Origin: Acanthococcus lagerstroemiae
Lineage: Eukaryota; Arthropoda; Insecta; Hemiptera; Eriococcidae
NCBI GenBank assembly: GCA_031841125.1
Contig: CM063114.1
Span: forward strand, 27,659,266 to 27,723,265
Direction of reading: 5' to 3'
Length of the DNA: 64,000 nucleotides
A model generated the notes under the pieces. That model had not been told where the DNA came from. It was given only the letters and a program-made list of their open reading frames with translations, and ran no database searches. This document shows positions 45,197 to 56,824 of the stretch, one piece after another (position 1 is the first letter of the stretch; every line of letters begins with the position of its first letter). A program made the position numbers and the translations under genes.

Positions 45197-45467
45197 AATT
45201 GACGAGCCCACTTCCAAAGTGACCTTACTGCAAAATTATGATTTCATGAGTTTTGGTTTTCAATACGCTGTCTTGCCGCACTAGGGGCATACTTTGCGAA
45301 AACAAAAACGACAAATTTTTCTTGAAGGTCAAACTTATTGATACCTACCTTTTAAAAATCCGTTACTTATTCGTACTTTACTGTTTTGCTTATATAAAGT
45401 GTTTTGCTTGTTTTTCTTAATACTAAAATTTTGCAGTTAGGTCACTTTGGAAGTGGGCTCCTCAATT
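45197..45467. mobile_element. MITE with CCAAAGTGAC inverted ends (family G)
   Basis: The left end AATTGACGAGCCCACTTCCA continues AAGTGACCTTACTGCAAAATT; the right end is its reverse complement with two mismatches. The arms are about 40 bp and the element 271 bp, non-coding. The ends resemble those of 61,519-62,180, where CAATTGAAGAGC and CCAAAGTGGGTTAAG play the same roles. Confidence 0.78.
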
Positions 45468-47940
45468 CATATGAAACTGAAGTGGTAAGTTAGCCGTGAA
45501 AGGGGATGTAGCTATCCAATAGCACTGGAGAAGTTATCCGAAATGTTTTATTCCCAAGAAATTGAGGCAAAAGTAAATTTCGTGACATGTCGCCCTGCTC
45601 TCCCCTATTCTAAAACGCGGAGGTAGTGTTCCATTTATGCATTTTTGAAGTTAGAATAATTTTTATAAATTGTTTATAAAGCAGTTTTTTTTTTCAGTTC
45701 ATCGCAGTTAGTCATTGTGCTAAATTTTTCTTCCAACCGAGTCTCTTGGCTGTTTCGTTTTATCGTTCACGACAATTTTTCATCAAACACACGTAGATTT
45801 TGTACGCTGTTAGTGGGCTGCTTATAATTTGAGAACCCTTTTTTTACCTCGATATTTCACCGTTAGGAGAAAGAAAAGTAGGTTAAAATTCTCACCGGCT
45901 TGAATATTTGAATGGAGTGATATAATTGATACATTCAACGAGTGAATTAGCACGTCAAGTGGCTGATTACATCATTATGAAGATGTTAACACGCGTTATA
46001 CCAATATTATGTATACACAAATTAGAGGGTTGAAATTTGAAAACTAGTCAGCGCATATAAATTAAAATCGAAAATCAAGTTTTATAGATCTCAGTTCTTT
46101 ATTTATTGAATTACTAAATGCAGTTGAGTGTGGCATTTATTTTACCTTTTTCTCACTAATTTTAACTCTTACCGGAGAAAATGGTGTATTCCGGTGTAAA
46201 AACCCACTAGCCAAAATTGTTTAGAAGGAAATTTCAAGCCGATAGGCAAAGGGATTCAAATTTAACGTACGATTCCCGATTGAAGCAACAGCATAAATGT
46301 CTATATGTGGTTTCGGATTTTGTGTATCGCCATTTATTTTGTTTTTCGACTCGACTCTGTTCCTAGGGTAGGTTCGATTATGAAGGAGAAAACAAAAACT
46401 GCAAGGTATTTTGCATCGCAAAAACTCTAAGAACGTAGGTCATCAGAAGTTTGAACTATGCCCTCCATGATTCCTTCTGGCCTCTTTGGTTGGAACGATT
46501 TAGTTTGCATCAGTGTACCTACAGACGTATGTAAACCACTTCGTCGCAAGGTCAAAAAATCAATAAAATTTGAAGTTTATTCTCAATCGCAGGCGATTAC
46601 ATCGATAGAGACCGAAATACGCAAAACTAGGAACAGGTAACGGTGTTTTCAGATCGGAAGATCTAATCGGATTCGTCTATCTCGGAAAGAGAGAACTGAC
46701 CTAAGAAAACGAAATAAGTAAGGTAATTACCAATTTCGAACGCGAGCCTGCATAAAAATTAAACCACGAAGGGATGAAAATTTTATTTCGGTTTTGGTAT
46801 AACGGGTGGTTTTTGTAGAAGCTGTGATACATTAACGTCAGATCTTGTTGAACAGGACCTCATTAAATAGCACTAAAATAAGGGAAAAAAGAAAAGCGAC
46901 CGAGAATGGTCTTCTTAACGTGGAACCGAATACGGGTTGCCTATTAATTTTTCTTCTTCACCCCGATTCCATTATTTCACACGAATTAGAGATGATATCA
47001 TTTATAGGAAATCGTATACAGCGTCTCTAAAAAAGGTACAAATTGTCTAACGGTTTACGATTGTTCACGTGTTCTCTCAGCATCTACAAAGTCGGAAAAA
47101 GCAAACCGAAAAATACATTTAGATTCGTCGAATTAGAATAAATAGGCTGCAGTAAAATCGAGCACGAACGGTAGCTTTCGAATTTTTATTTCATCAGGCG
47201 CGCGAACATTATAAATTTTATCCCAGACTTATAAAAAGGTTCGTACACATGTTACACACTAATTGCTAATGATAATAATTCTGTTAATTATTTTTTACCA
47301 ACAGTGGCGAAACGAGTGGGTGGGCCTATGGTCATTAACTTTACCTACCCGATTTTTAAAAACTTCTTTTCGCAGACCTCTCACCTATTGCTGCTAAAAT
47401 TAATAAAATAGACTTTTCGGAATCCAAATTATACACTTGCGGGGTCCGCTCTTTAGAATCCATAAATCACGAATGACTTTCTCTATATTGGCCTCGAATT
47501 CAGCTGACACGTTGCAAAGTCAAAATATTTTTCCATTTTAGATTCGAAAGGAAAAAAGAACAAAAAAAAAAACAAAACACAAAATGGACAGTGAGAGTGA
47601 GCTGTTGCGAAGGCGTGGACACTTACCTCTCGATCCACCCTTTACCATTAGGTATTCATATTACCGAGGTAATTATGAGTGGTAAGGTCGAAGGAAAAAC
47701 TGTCTTTCAAATAGGTTCTTGTTATTAATTACAAAAATACTGGGGCTCCTGGCTGATTTAACACTCAAAGCACTCGTCAATTGGCCTTTCTCGGCGCCTG
47801 CACCCACGGCTGTGGAACCGTTCCCTGTTCAGAACCTTGACTAACTCCAGCTTTAACACTGGGAAATTTGGTGTCTGAGCCGCTTTGTTTTGTTGGAGCT
47901 TTGGCTCTGACTTCAGCGCTGATCCAAGTTATACTTTTTG
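45468..47940. other. Unclassified intergenic DNA
   Basis: No gene recognised. An unpaired hAT-like end CAGTGGCGAAACGAGTGGG lies at 47,302. A sequence reading CGAGAG then GTAAGTG on the minus strand at 47,625 looks like a splice donor, but the frame upstream is closed by stops. Confidence 0.4.
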
Positions 47941-47944
47941 GTTT

Positions 47945-49610
47945 TCGATAAGATTACAGTAATTTTTTGATAAGATCATATTATTTTCTCAATAAATGTG
48001 TAGTAATTTTTTAATAAATTTCCGGTAACGTATCAATAAAGTAATTTTATGATAAAAGTCTTGTAGTTTTTCGATTAAATTATTGTGATTTTTCGCTAAG
48101 ATTATGGCAAGCTATCGATAAAATTATAATAATTTCCTGTAAAATTACTGTAATTTTTAGAGTATTATTGTTTTAATTTTTCAATAAAATTACGTCAATT
48201 TTTTGATAAAATTATAGTAATTTTTCAATAAGAGTGTAGCAATGTTTTGATAAAATTATAATAATTTTTCAATAATATTATAAATTGTAAATTTTTTGAT
48301 TAGAATCGGGTAAAATCATTTAAATTATTCTATAAGACTCCAGTAATTTTTTGATAAAATTACAATAACTTTTTAATAAGATTACTCAAGTAATAATTTT
48401 TAGATAAAATCTTGTAATTTTTTGATAAAATTATTATAAGTTTTCAATAAGATTAGCGTAAGTTTTTGAAAGAATTATTTAGTAATTTCTCATAAAATTA
48501 TTGTAATTTTTTAGCAATATCACTATAATTTGTCAGTGAAATGACCACAGTTTTTGTTATAATATAGTAATCTTTCGATAAAATTATGGTAATTTTTCAT
48601 TAAAATAGTAATTTTTTGATAAGGTTATTATTTTTATTTTATTTTTTTGTGGAATTGTAGTAAGTTTTTGATGAAGCTATAATAATTTTCTATAAAATTA
48701 TAAGTAATGAATTTTCAGTAATAATATTGTAATTTTTTGGTAGAATTACAACAACACTTTTTAATAAAATTGTAGCCTTTAAAAAAATAGAATTATAGCA
48801 AGTAATTGTTCAATAAAATTATGCATAAATCTTTCGATAAGATTATAGTAATACAGATAAGATTGTAGTAATAATATCTTGATAAAATTCTTGTATATAA
48901 TTTGTTGATAAAATTATTGTAAGTTTTCAATAGAATTATTGTAATTATTCGATAAGATTATATAGTTGGTAATTCAGTAATAAAATTCTTGTGGTGTTCT
49001 GATAAGATTACTGTTTTTTGATGATAATATTAAAATACTTTTACATTTTTTGATGAAGTTATATCAGCTTTTCAAAAAAATTAGAGTGATTTTCAAATAA
49101 GATTAGAGTAATTATTTTTTGATGCAATTCTTGTAATTTTCTGATAACATATAATATTATGTTTCCATAAAATTATTGTAATTTTCAAAAATTTTCATAA
49201 AACTGCACCAACTCTTTGATAAGATTACTGTAATTATGCGATGAATTTCTAGTACCTTTCTGATTATATTACGACAATTTTTTAAAGTAATCTTTTGATA
49301 AGATTATAGTAATACTTAGATAAGATTGTAGTAATAATTTCTATATAAAATTCTTGTAATTTTTTTGCTAAAATTATTGTAATAGAGTAGGTAGTTATTT
49401 TTTGGTACAATTCTTGTAATCATTTGATAACATATAATAGTATTTTTCTCTAAACTTATTGTAATTTTCAACATTTTTCACAAAATAGCACCAATTCTTT
49501 TAGAAGATTATGGTAATTTTGCGATAAATTTCTAGTAACTTTTCGATTAGGATATTACAACAATTTTTCAATAAGGATACAGTAATTTTTCAATAAGATT
49601 TAGTAGATAA
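47945..49610. repeat. 22-bp AT-rich minisatellite
   Basis: About 1.65 kb is built from diverged copies of a ~22-bp unit near GATAAAATTATAGTAATTTT; a clean run is visible at 48,200-48,290, where successive GATAAAATTATA/AATAAGAGTGTA starts are 22 bp apart. Units alternate between GATAA and AATAA openings. Indels break the register frequently. There is no coding content. Confidence 0.85.
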
Positions 49611-49639
49611 TTTTTTTTTTTTTTAATTTTAGATCACTG

Positions 49640-50665
49640 GCTGTAAATATCCTATCAAATATTTCATTTTCAGTTTCAAAACCCAAACTGTACACTTGAA
49701 AATACCGAAATGAAAAATATGAGGAAAGTATCAAATTGGTTTCCATGAGTCAATGATTTAGAATATATCAAATTTCTGAAATTTCTGATTCGACTCTGAC
49801 TTCACGACACTCTGGTAATTTGCCCCTTGACAAATCAAATTGTAAAAATTCATTTGATTTCAAAAATCAATCAAAAAACTGGCCGCATCAGTTTTTTTTT
49901 ATTTTATATATCATTGATTCCGCGTACCCTTTTGAATTTTTATCCGGTCCCGATTTCAGCCCCAAAATTCAAATTATACACTTAAAACTACCAAATTTTA
50001 AGAAATTTGAGCAAATCAAAATAAGTTTTCTTATAGGTCGTTGATTTCGAATATAAAATCCGATTTTTGATTTAGCCTTAATTTCGACCCGAAAATCCAA
50101 ATTTCCCGCTAGAAATGGACAAGAGTGATTCAATTTAGAAAATCGAAAAACTATTGAGGTACAAGTTCTTGTTGTAGCTCACTGATTCCGAAAATCGTAT
50201 CAAATTTTTAATCCGGTCTCAATTTTAGCCCCAAAATTCCAATTATACGCTTAAAATTAGTAAATTAAAAAATTTTAGCGAATCAAAATAGATTTCCTTG
50301 GATTGCTGATTTCGAACATTGAATCAAATATTTGATTCGACCCCGATCTCCGCCCGATGAAATTGGACAAAAGTAATTAGATTTAGGAATTATGGAAAAA
50401 ACTATCGACATACAGGCTTTTCGTGTAGATAGCTGATTCCAGATATCCTATTAGATTTTATTTTATCCCAATTTTCGCCCCAAAATTCAAATTTTACACT
50501 TGAAATTTCTAAAATAAAAAATTTGAGCGCGTTACGAAAATCTTGTAGGTTTCCTTGGTCGCTGATTGCGAATATCAAATAAGATTTTTTATCTGGCTCC
50601 GAGATCAATATTTCGCCCTTACAAAAATCTGTTGCAATACTCGAAATTAACAATCTAAAATAACT
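49640..50665 (+). repeat. ~250-285-bp satellite, about four units
   Basis: GCCCCAAAATTC with AAATTATACACTTAAAA occurs at 49,959, 50,228 and 50,477 (spacing 269 and 249), with an earlier variant CAAAACCCAAACTGTACACT near 49,675. Each unit also has TTGATTTCGAATAT-type and GATTCCG-type half-unit words, suggesting the unit itself arose by duplication. Confidence 0.72.
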
Positions 50666-50799
50666 TTATTTCCATATATATTTTTTTTTTTCAAGCTGAG
50701 CCAATTTTGTCAATGTGAAAGATAAATTTTCATTTTTGAGTCTAATTCGAGGATGAACCATGCACGCATCTCTGTCGTATAGGATTTTCGGATTCAGTC

Positions 50800-51230
50800 T
50801 AGAAAATGACAAACAATTTCGATAAATTGTTCGATATATTTGAAAGTGAGAAGTTTGTGGATACCCAGCCTTTGCTTCAGGGAAGACGGAATTTCGAATT
50901 CTCCAAGAAACAAGATTTTACCATTTTAAGATCCATCTTGTTTCCCTTCCCAGTTGTTTGCATTAAACTGTTTGCAGTGATTCGTCGCAGAAGGTAATCC
51001 TAATTGTTCTGAAATTCTTCTTGTACACCACGACTTCTAACTCACTCCCTCCCCTTCTCTTTAATTAAGATTGGGTTTTCAGCTCTTTCATGATTTCCTT
51101 CAAACGCCAGTGTGTTCTGAAACTATTCTTGTACTCAACGACTTTTAACTCGCCCCCCCCTTCCATCTAATTAGGGTTGGGTTTTCAGCTCCTTCATGAT
51201 TTCCTTCAGACGTCAGTGGATTTCCAGAAT
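50800..51230 (+). repeat. Dispersed repeat family U, copy 2 with tandem 3' part
   Basis: 50,820-51,110 matches 2,385-2,710. The 3' portion (GTTCTGAAAT, TTCTTGTAC, CAACGACTT, TAACTC, a CCCTCC run, TTAATTA/CTAATTAGG, TTGGGTTTTCAGCTC, TTCATGATTTCCTTCA) is present twice, at about 51,010 and 51,115. A 63-codon frame with LFDIFESEKFVD is the best candidate for an ancestral coding trace. Confidence 0.55.
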
Positions 51231-51628
51231 ACCACGCTTTAAAATTCGTATTTCCCGTGTTTCATCAGTGCTATTAATAACTTTATCGCAGTACAATTTT
51301 ATGACTTTCACGACCTGGCGTTACGAAATTGAGATATTGATTGGAGGGGGGAGAGAAGATTCGTTTTTTAGCTTTAAATTGTTGTTTTGCCTGAATGATG
51401 TACTGACCTCAAACAGTAACTCCTTAGAGTTTCATCTCGATGCGTAGATTTTTTGAATTTTCGGTATCTTTCATTCTAAAAGCCAGTTTTGACCAGGAAA
51501 ACTGACCTCTGACCGTTATGAGATAAGGGTTAATTTTATCCGATCAAGCTCACATTTTTGAGATTTTTTTTCAAATTATTTGAAATAACTTCCGGTAAAG
51601 AACTAAAGGGAGAGTGAAGACATGCGCC

Positions 51629-51724
51629 ATTTTGGATTCAACCGCGCCCGTTGATGCTGAATTGACCACGCGGTACGCTCCGTCGGATTCGGTATCCACG
51701 GACACGGCTGGATCCAAAATGACG
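51629..51724. mobile_element. Palindromic MITE, GCCATTTTG ends, copy 2
   Basis: The left end is CGCCATTTTGGATTCAACCG; the right end CACGGCTGGATCCAAAATG. The central GCGGTACGCTCCG is the reverse complement of the centre of the 21,888-21,996 copy. The two copies align over their whole length when one is reversed, with a 3-6-bp deletion in the centre here. Confidence 0.8.
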
Positions 51725-53150
51725 TAATCTTTGCTTCCTCTTCAGTTCTCTTACTTCTGGGGGTGGGAGCCCACATCAGAGAACATTTTTAAAATAAGAA
51801 CTGCCTCAGTAAATATAATGTACCAACTAAAAATTGCTCGGTATTGTCATTTTTGAGTAAATGGCAGTCGATTTCGTTCTTGTACCTAGAAAAGACGCAA
51901 TAAAAATGAAAATAATAACACATATCTAGTTTGAATGATTTTAATGGACAAACAAAATTTTAATACTGAATATTTGAGCACGCGGAGTATCTACAAGAGT
52001 TCACTCGTTAACTTATCGTCTAAATCACAGCCATCAACTTAAAAACTATACATCGTTTCGAATCACATTACATAGAAACATATTCAAAAAAGAAAATTAA
52101 AAAAAAAATAGGAAAGATAGGTACTGTACAATCGAAGTTTGAACTCGCTGTATTTAAAAAAACAAACAAAAAACGAAGGAGGTAAATTTAATATACACAT
52201 TATAAATATGTACACTGGGTATGCATTATTGATATAGGCAGTTTGACTTGACTTACATAAACACAAATTTGAGGACATGAAATATGGTAAAGATCTCCAC
52301 AACCGACTTGGAAAAAGTTTTAAATTATAATTTTCAAAAACAAGGTCGCCTTACAAAAATTCTTAAACTTCATACCCAGTCCATTTTCTAGTTTGTTTGA
52401 AAGGCGAAGAGAGATTTAAACTTCAAAAATGTTAAGGTTGAGATCAGCGCCAAAAACTTTTTTTTTTTAATTTCAAAGCAATTTGATGTACATTTTATGG
52501 AAATCCGCAATTTACTTCATTTGAACGTCAGAGGGTTTAGACAGTAGGCAGGAGGTACAAAACTCGATGTATTTTCATAAATCTGACTCACTGAATCAGT
52601 ATTATTGTCGTGAAAATATTTTCCCGAGAAGATATGGAGAAAGAGGCTAGCAAAGATTGCCACATCTCAGAACTTTCATGTGATAAATGGAAGAAAAGTC
52701 CTCATTTTCACAACTTCATCGATTGATTATCACACTTGAAGAGAATATACAGAATATTGCTAAGTAAGTGCCTACCCCTATGCTGGCCCTGGAAATGATT
52801 AAAATTTAGTATCCACTGATCAAATTTCTCGCGACGAGTAAAATAAAAACCTCTTTCGAGGGTATGGGGACGTAAAATGGGGTCGAATTGCAATTTAGGT
52901 GGACAAAAATGTTTTTTGCTAAAATCAGTTTTAAGTAAATCAGTATTTAAGGAGAAAAATCGCGTTAAAATTAATTTTTGAATTTGAAGCCCCATGGGGT
53001 CCACAATTGAGAGACTGCCTATCATGACCCCGTTTGTGGATTCCGTGGTATCGCTTGAATAGGTATTGGGTTGAAAATTAATTTTTCATTCACTTTCAAA
53101 TATCTTCATTATAAAGCTCTCTGAGGGCGGTGGTGGGGCAAGAAAGTGAG
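51725..53150. other. Unclassified AT-rich intergenic DNA
   Basis: No gene or named repeat. Frames here are short and without domains. Confidence 0.4.
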
Positions 53151-53159
53151 GGAGAGTGT

Positions 53160-53570
53160 GACTTCCCCAAAACGAAACTTCAGAGTCGGAATTTTTCGGC
53201 AAATTTGACCAGTTAGTTCGCATTTTGAACCAGTAGTCGGAAAATCGAGATACTTGTAATTTATTTATTTATTTATATTTTTTTTTTGCCTGGATAAACA
53301 ATTTTTGTATAACTGAGGTATTTTCAACGTCAGTCAAGAAAATGTAAAAATGGCAAAGATTTTTTTTTGAAAAATGTTATATGATTGAGTAAGCATTTTC
53401 AACTTCAGGCGATAAAATTTAACAATGACTAAGCTATCGCTTTTTTTGGAAAAATTTTTGTATTTTCAGCATGCAGTTCTTTTTTACTTGGCTTGAGCGC
53501 AAATTTTTTGCACCGAATCGGCATTTTCGTAATTATTGTTAAAAAGCCGAAATGAATGAGTTTTCGTCAT
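53160..53570 (+). repeat. Detached piece of the ~240-bp satellite
   Basis: GGATAAACAATTTTTGTATA, TTTTCAACGTCAGTCA, AAAATGTAAAAATGGC and TTGAGCGCAAATTTTTTGCA with CCGAATCGGCATTTTC are the landmark words of the 43.5-45.0 kb array, in the same order and orientation. Confidence 0.6.
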
Positions 53571-54815
53571 CAAAATTCAAGGCCAGTGCTAGGGAAGGGA
53601 TGCAGGGGAGTATGACGCTTTCATTCTTGAAATTATACTCAGAGGTTGGGAATTTTCGATACTCAGTCGAGAAAATTAGGTATATAGCGATCTGTACGAT
53701 TCTTTTTCCATTTTCCCTTTATTTTAATATTTTATTTGAAAATTTTTTTTTTGTATGTTGTAGGAAATTTGTACCTAACATTTCAGTTGGGTTGTACTAC
53801 AAAAGTGTGAAATGTCGACAAATTCTATAACCCAGTAGGAAAAATTGAGGTGCGCTACTTTTCGGCTTATTAACTGAAATTTGTAGAATTTCAGTTGAAA
53901 TTTTTTGTGTATACTCTCAAAAACAGGTTTTCTACCCCGATCTTGCCAAACTTCTCGAAATTCCAATTTCAGATTTATTATTTTGATATTTATACTTATA
54001 AGTCGAAAAGGTATGGAAACGCCGAATACAGATGTTCTTATCAGTCAAACTTTGGAGATAAACTCGAAAATCTATCAAAATTAGGGGTAAAATTTTGTTA
54101 TAATTAGATGTTTTTCTCACGTTTGACAAACATGTTGCATAATTTAAGATAAAATTTTCCCATTCTCGAAAGTCCAGTGGGGGGGGGGGGAGACTATTCT
54201 TGATGTATGCGTCGTAAAAAGAAATAAGACATTTTTAGCTATGGGAAAAATTGGAAGTGGACTAACTTTTCTATTAAAATTCCATTCAAACGGGTAAGCA
54301 AAGACTTTTCCATTCTGTCTTTCAGTTCGTGAACTTTTCAACTACATCTTCGGAGTTAATTTGATGCACTATTTTGGAGAACCCGGGTTTTAATTTTTGA
54401 TACAACAAAATGTAGATTTTACCAATTGGAAAAATGTTGAAAATGATGAGCAAGAAACATTTTACTAATTTCAATGAGTGAATGAACCCCAGCTCCTAAT
54501 ATTGTGACAGCTCTCTAGCACTCCTGTGTCAATCATAGGAAATTTTGTAACATTTCAGTTTTTACCAGAATAAGTCGAATTCTGGGAACAAATTTGAAAA
54601 AAAACACGAAGCGTTTTTTTTTTTTTGTTCATCAAATTAAATTTGAGAAGTCTTAGTCAGAATTTTTCGTGTTTGAACCTTCTTCCTCGAACTTGCTTTC
54701 TGGCCGGCTCTGAACCCTTATTGTACGTGTCCGGTGTACTAGTAAATAAAACTAGAAACACGGTAAGCAGATTTTAAGAGAATTTAACATATTAACGGTC
54801 CCTAGTAATGGGACT
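53571..54815. other. Unclassified AT-rich intergenic DNA
   Basis: No gene recognised. A G-run lies at 54,179-54,190. Confidence 0.4.
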
Positions 54816-54819
54816 CATA

Positions 54820-55905
54820 CAGGGCTGGTGCAAATGAGGTGGGGGTGTCACATCCCCCAGTTAATTTTGATTCGGCAATTTTTGAAACTGATATTTCATT
54901 TACACACCAATTTCATAATAACTTTTTTTTTGAAAATGCGGGAAAAGGCTGGAAAAATTCGACAAGTCGGAAGCTTTTTTCTTCTTTTTGCTTTCGCGGC
55001 TTATTTGGCAGCTCACTTGAGAATTTTTAGCTAAGAAGTTAGAAAAATCCAAAAAGTCGAAAGCTTTTTGCTTTGACGGTTCATAAAGTCGGGAAAATGT
55101 GACTAAAATTTCTGTCCAGCAATTCGTTTTTTTTTTAAATTTCTATTGGGCAATTTGGATTTTTATAATACCCCCCCCCCCTCCAGTAAGAATTGCAACT
55201 GAGGGCCGGTGCGAGTCGTATTTCATTCCGCAATTTTGTCAAAATTTTTGAAACTGATATTTCTTTTACAGACCGATTTCACAAAAAATTGTTTTTTGAA
55301 ATACGGAATGAATTCGACAAGTCAAAAGCTTTTTTTTTTTTTACGGTTTGGGAATTTTCAAGTTAAGAAAATGGAAAAATCTCCAAAAAGTCAAAAGCTC
55401 GACGGTTCATAAAGTCGGAAAATGTGACTATAATTTCTATTCGGCAATTCAGCATTTTTATAATCCAACTCCCCTCCTCCAGTAAAAATTCCTCAAACTG
55501 GCCCTGCAGGGGGCCGGTGCGAGGGAGGGTTTGGAAAGTCTCCCCGTCATTTTTCATTCGGAAATCTTCTTGGCAAAATCTTTGAAACTAATATTTTTTT
55601 TACACACCGATTTCAAAATATTTTCTTTGAAATACGGAACGAAAAAGTAGGAAAAATTCGACAAGTCGGAAGCTTTTGTTTTTGCTTTCACGGCTTATTT
55701 GGCAGCTCAGTTGGGAATTTTTAGTTAAGAAGTTGGAAAAATCCAAAAGTCATATTTTTCCCCTTGGACGGTTCATAAAGTCGGATTAATGTGACTTAAA
55801 TTTCTATTTGACAGACAATTCGGAATCTTTTGAAGTTCTATTCGGCAGTTCGGCAGTTTTATAATCCACCCCCATCCCCCAGTAAAAATTGCTCAAACTG
55901 GGTTA
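54820..55905 (+). repeat. ~300-390-bp tandem array made of hAT-like MITE interior
   Basis: Three units start at about 54,820, 55,203 and 55,508. Each runs GGCTGGTGC/GGCCGGTGCGAG, TGAAACTGATATTTC, TTTACACACCGATTTCA, AAAAATTCGACAAGTCGGAA, GACGGTTCATAAAGTCGG, ATTTCTATTCGGCAATTC, TTTTTATAATCCA(C)CCCC and CCAGTAAAAATTGCTCAAAC. The same order is present once, inside a hAT-like element with good ends, at 58,607-59,226. The array's left edge CAGGGCTGGTGC also looks like a hAT end; GACTCATA before it and CATTCATA after the array match at 6 of 8. Confidence 0.75.
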
Positions 55906-56280
55906 AAACCGGGTCATTCATACAGCGGTGTCGGAATGTTTTTCTCGGGGGGGGGGGGGGGTAAACATGTACAACGAAAGCCGATAAACAAAGAAAAAAA
56001 GTTCTTTCGTTTCTCTAAAGTAACAAGCAAAAATTTTGAAAAATCTTGCACATCTTTAAAAATTTTAAATCCGTAAAGATTTCGCGAATTTCATCACATA
56101 GTCTTATAACTTGCAGAATAGTTGATTTTTGAAATTTTTCTCCCCCTTAGGGTGTACAAATGATATTCTGTACTACTTCTCCTCCCCTGGTTCTGCCCTT
56201 ATACGAATACATACAAGAAAAATTAATGAGAACTTTGAACAAATCGTAACAAATAGTTTAAAATTAAGGTATAAAATTAC
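55906..56280. other. Unclassified spacer
   Basis: Contains a G-run at about 55,950-55,962. No gene seen. Confidence 0.35.
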
Positions 56281-56324
56281 CTAGTCTTCTTGGTTCTTTC
56301 TTTTCTGGTATTCGTTATAAGCTC
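56281..56324 (-). other. Exon-like segment, possible terminal coding exon
   Basis: On the minus strand an 18-T tract plus CAG is followed by GAGCTTATAACGAATACC and continues to GAAGACTAG, then GTAATT. Joined to the exon-like segment at 56,700-56,751 it continues one open frame and encodes an R-A-Y-N-E-Y-Q-K-R-K-N-Q-E-D tail ending in TAG. The gene is unrecognised, and the segment could be chance in AT-rich DNA. Confidence 0.25.
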
Positions 56325-56699
56325 CTGAAAAAAAAAAAAAAAAAATCAACTCATTAAAATCGAATTTTTTTATATCGATTAAAAGCAAGGCTACAGCAAT
56401 GAGCGTATAAGGGATGTCACAGCCCTTAAAATTATTTGAAAAGTCGGCACTTGGCCAATTGAAGTAGCCAGAGTCGATGAAGTTGGATATGTGAGGACTT
56501 TCTTTTCTTATATATACTTTAATTGACACTTTTTTGTTCACAATCTCCAGAAAACTTATTAACTATGCACCTGGCTCAAAATTGAGATCTCTTTGTCATC
56601 AGTTTCAGTTGTGGGTCAAAGTATTTGTCTTCTAAAGGGGTTCTATAGTTTTGATCGGAAGAGGTTTCAAGGAATGAAGATTCGGAAAATCCTACTTAC

Positions 56700-56751
56700 G
56701 AGCTATTTGACCAAGAAATGCATTCACTTCTTGAAAGATGGCCTTAAAATG
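56700..56751 (-). other. Exon-like segment, possible coding exon
   Basis: The minus-strand acceptor-like GCATTTTTAG is followed by a 52-nt open segment encoding HFKAIFQEVNAFLGQIA plus one base, then a consensus donor GTAAGTAG. The extra C joins the GA of the 56,281-56,324 segment to make an arginine codon, so the phases fit. No upstream exons could be placed with confidence. Confidence 0.25.
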
Positions 56752-56824
56752 CTAAAAATGCTTTTCGTTATGCATAACGATGCATGATCCATTCTACCCA
56801 GATTTGTAGAGCGAGAGGACTGAA

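Noticed and set aside
47302..47340. CAGTGGCGAAACG as a transposon end
   Set aside because: No partner end or duplication was found.
47600..47760. Minus-strand exon ending at a GTAAGTG donor
   Set aside because: The donor looks good but the preceding sequence has stops in the tested frames and no plausible peptide.
47945..49610. CRISPR-like array
   Set aside because: Units are contiguous, diverged 22-bp repeats without spacers, in a eukaryotic context.
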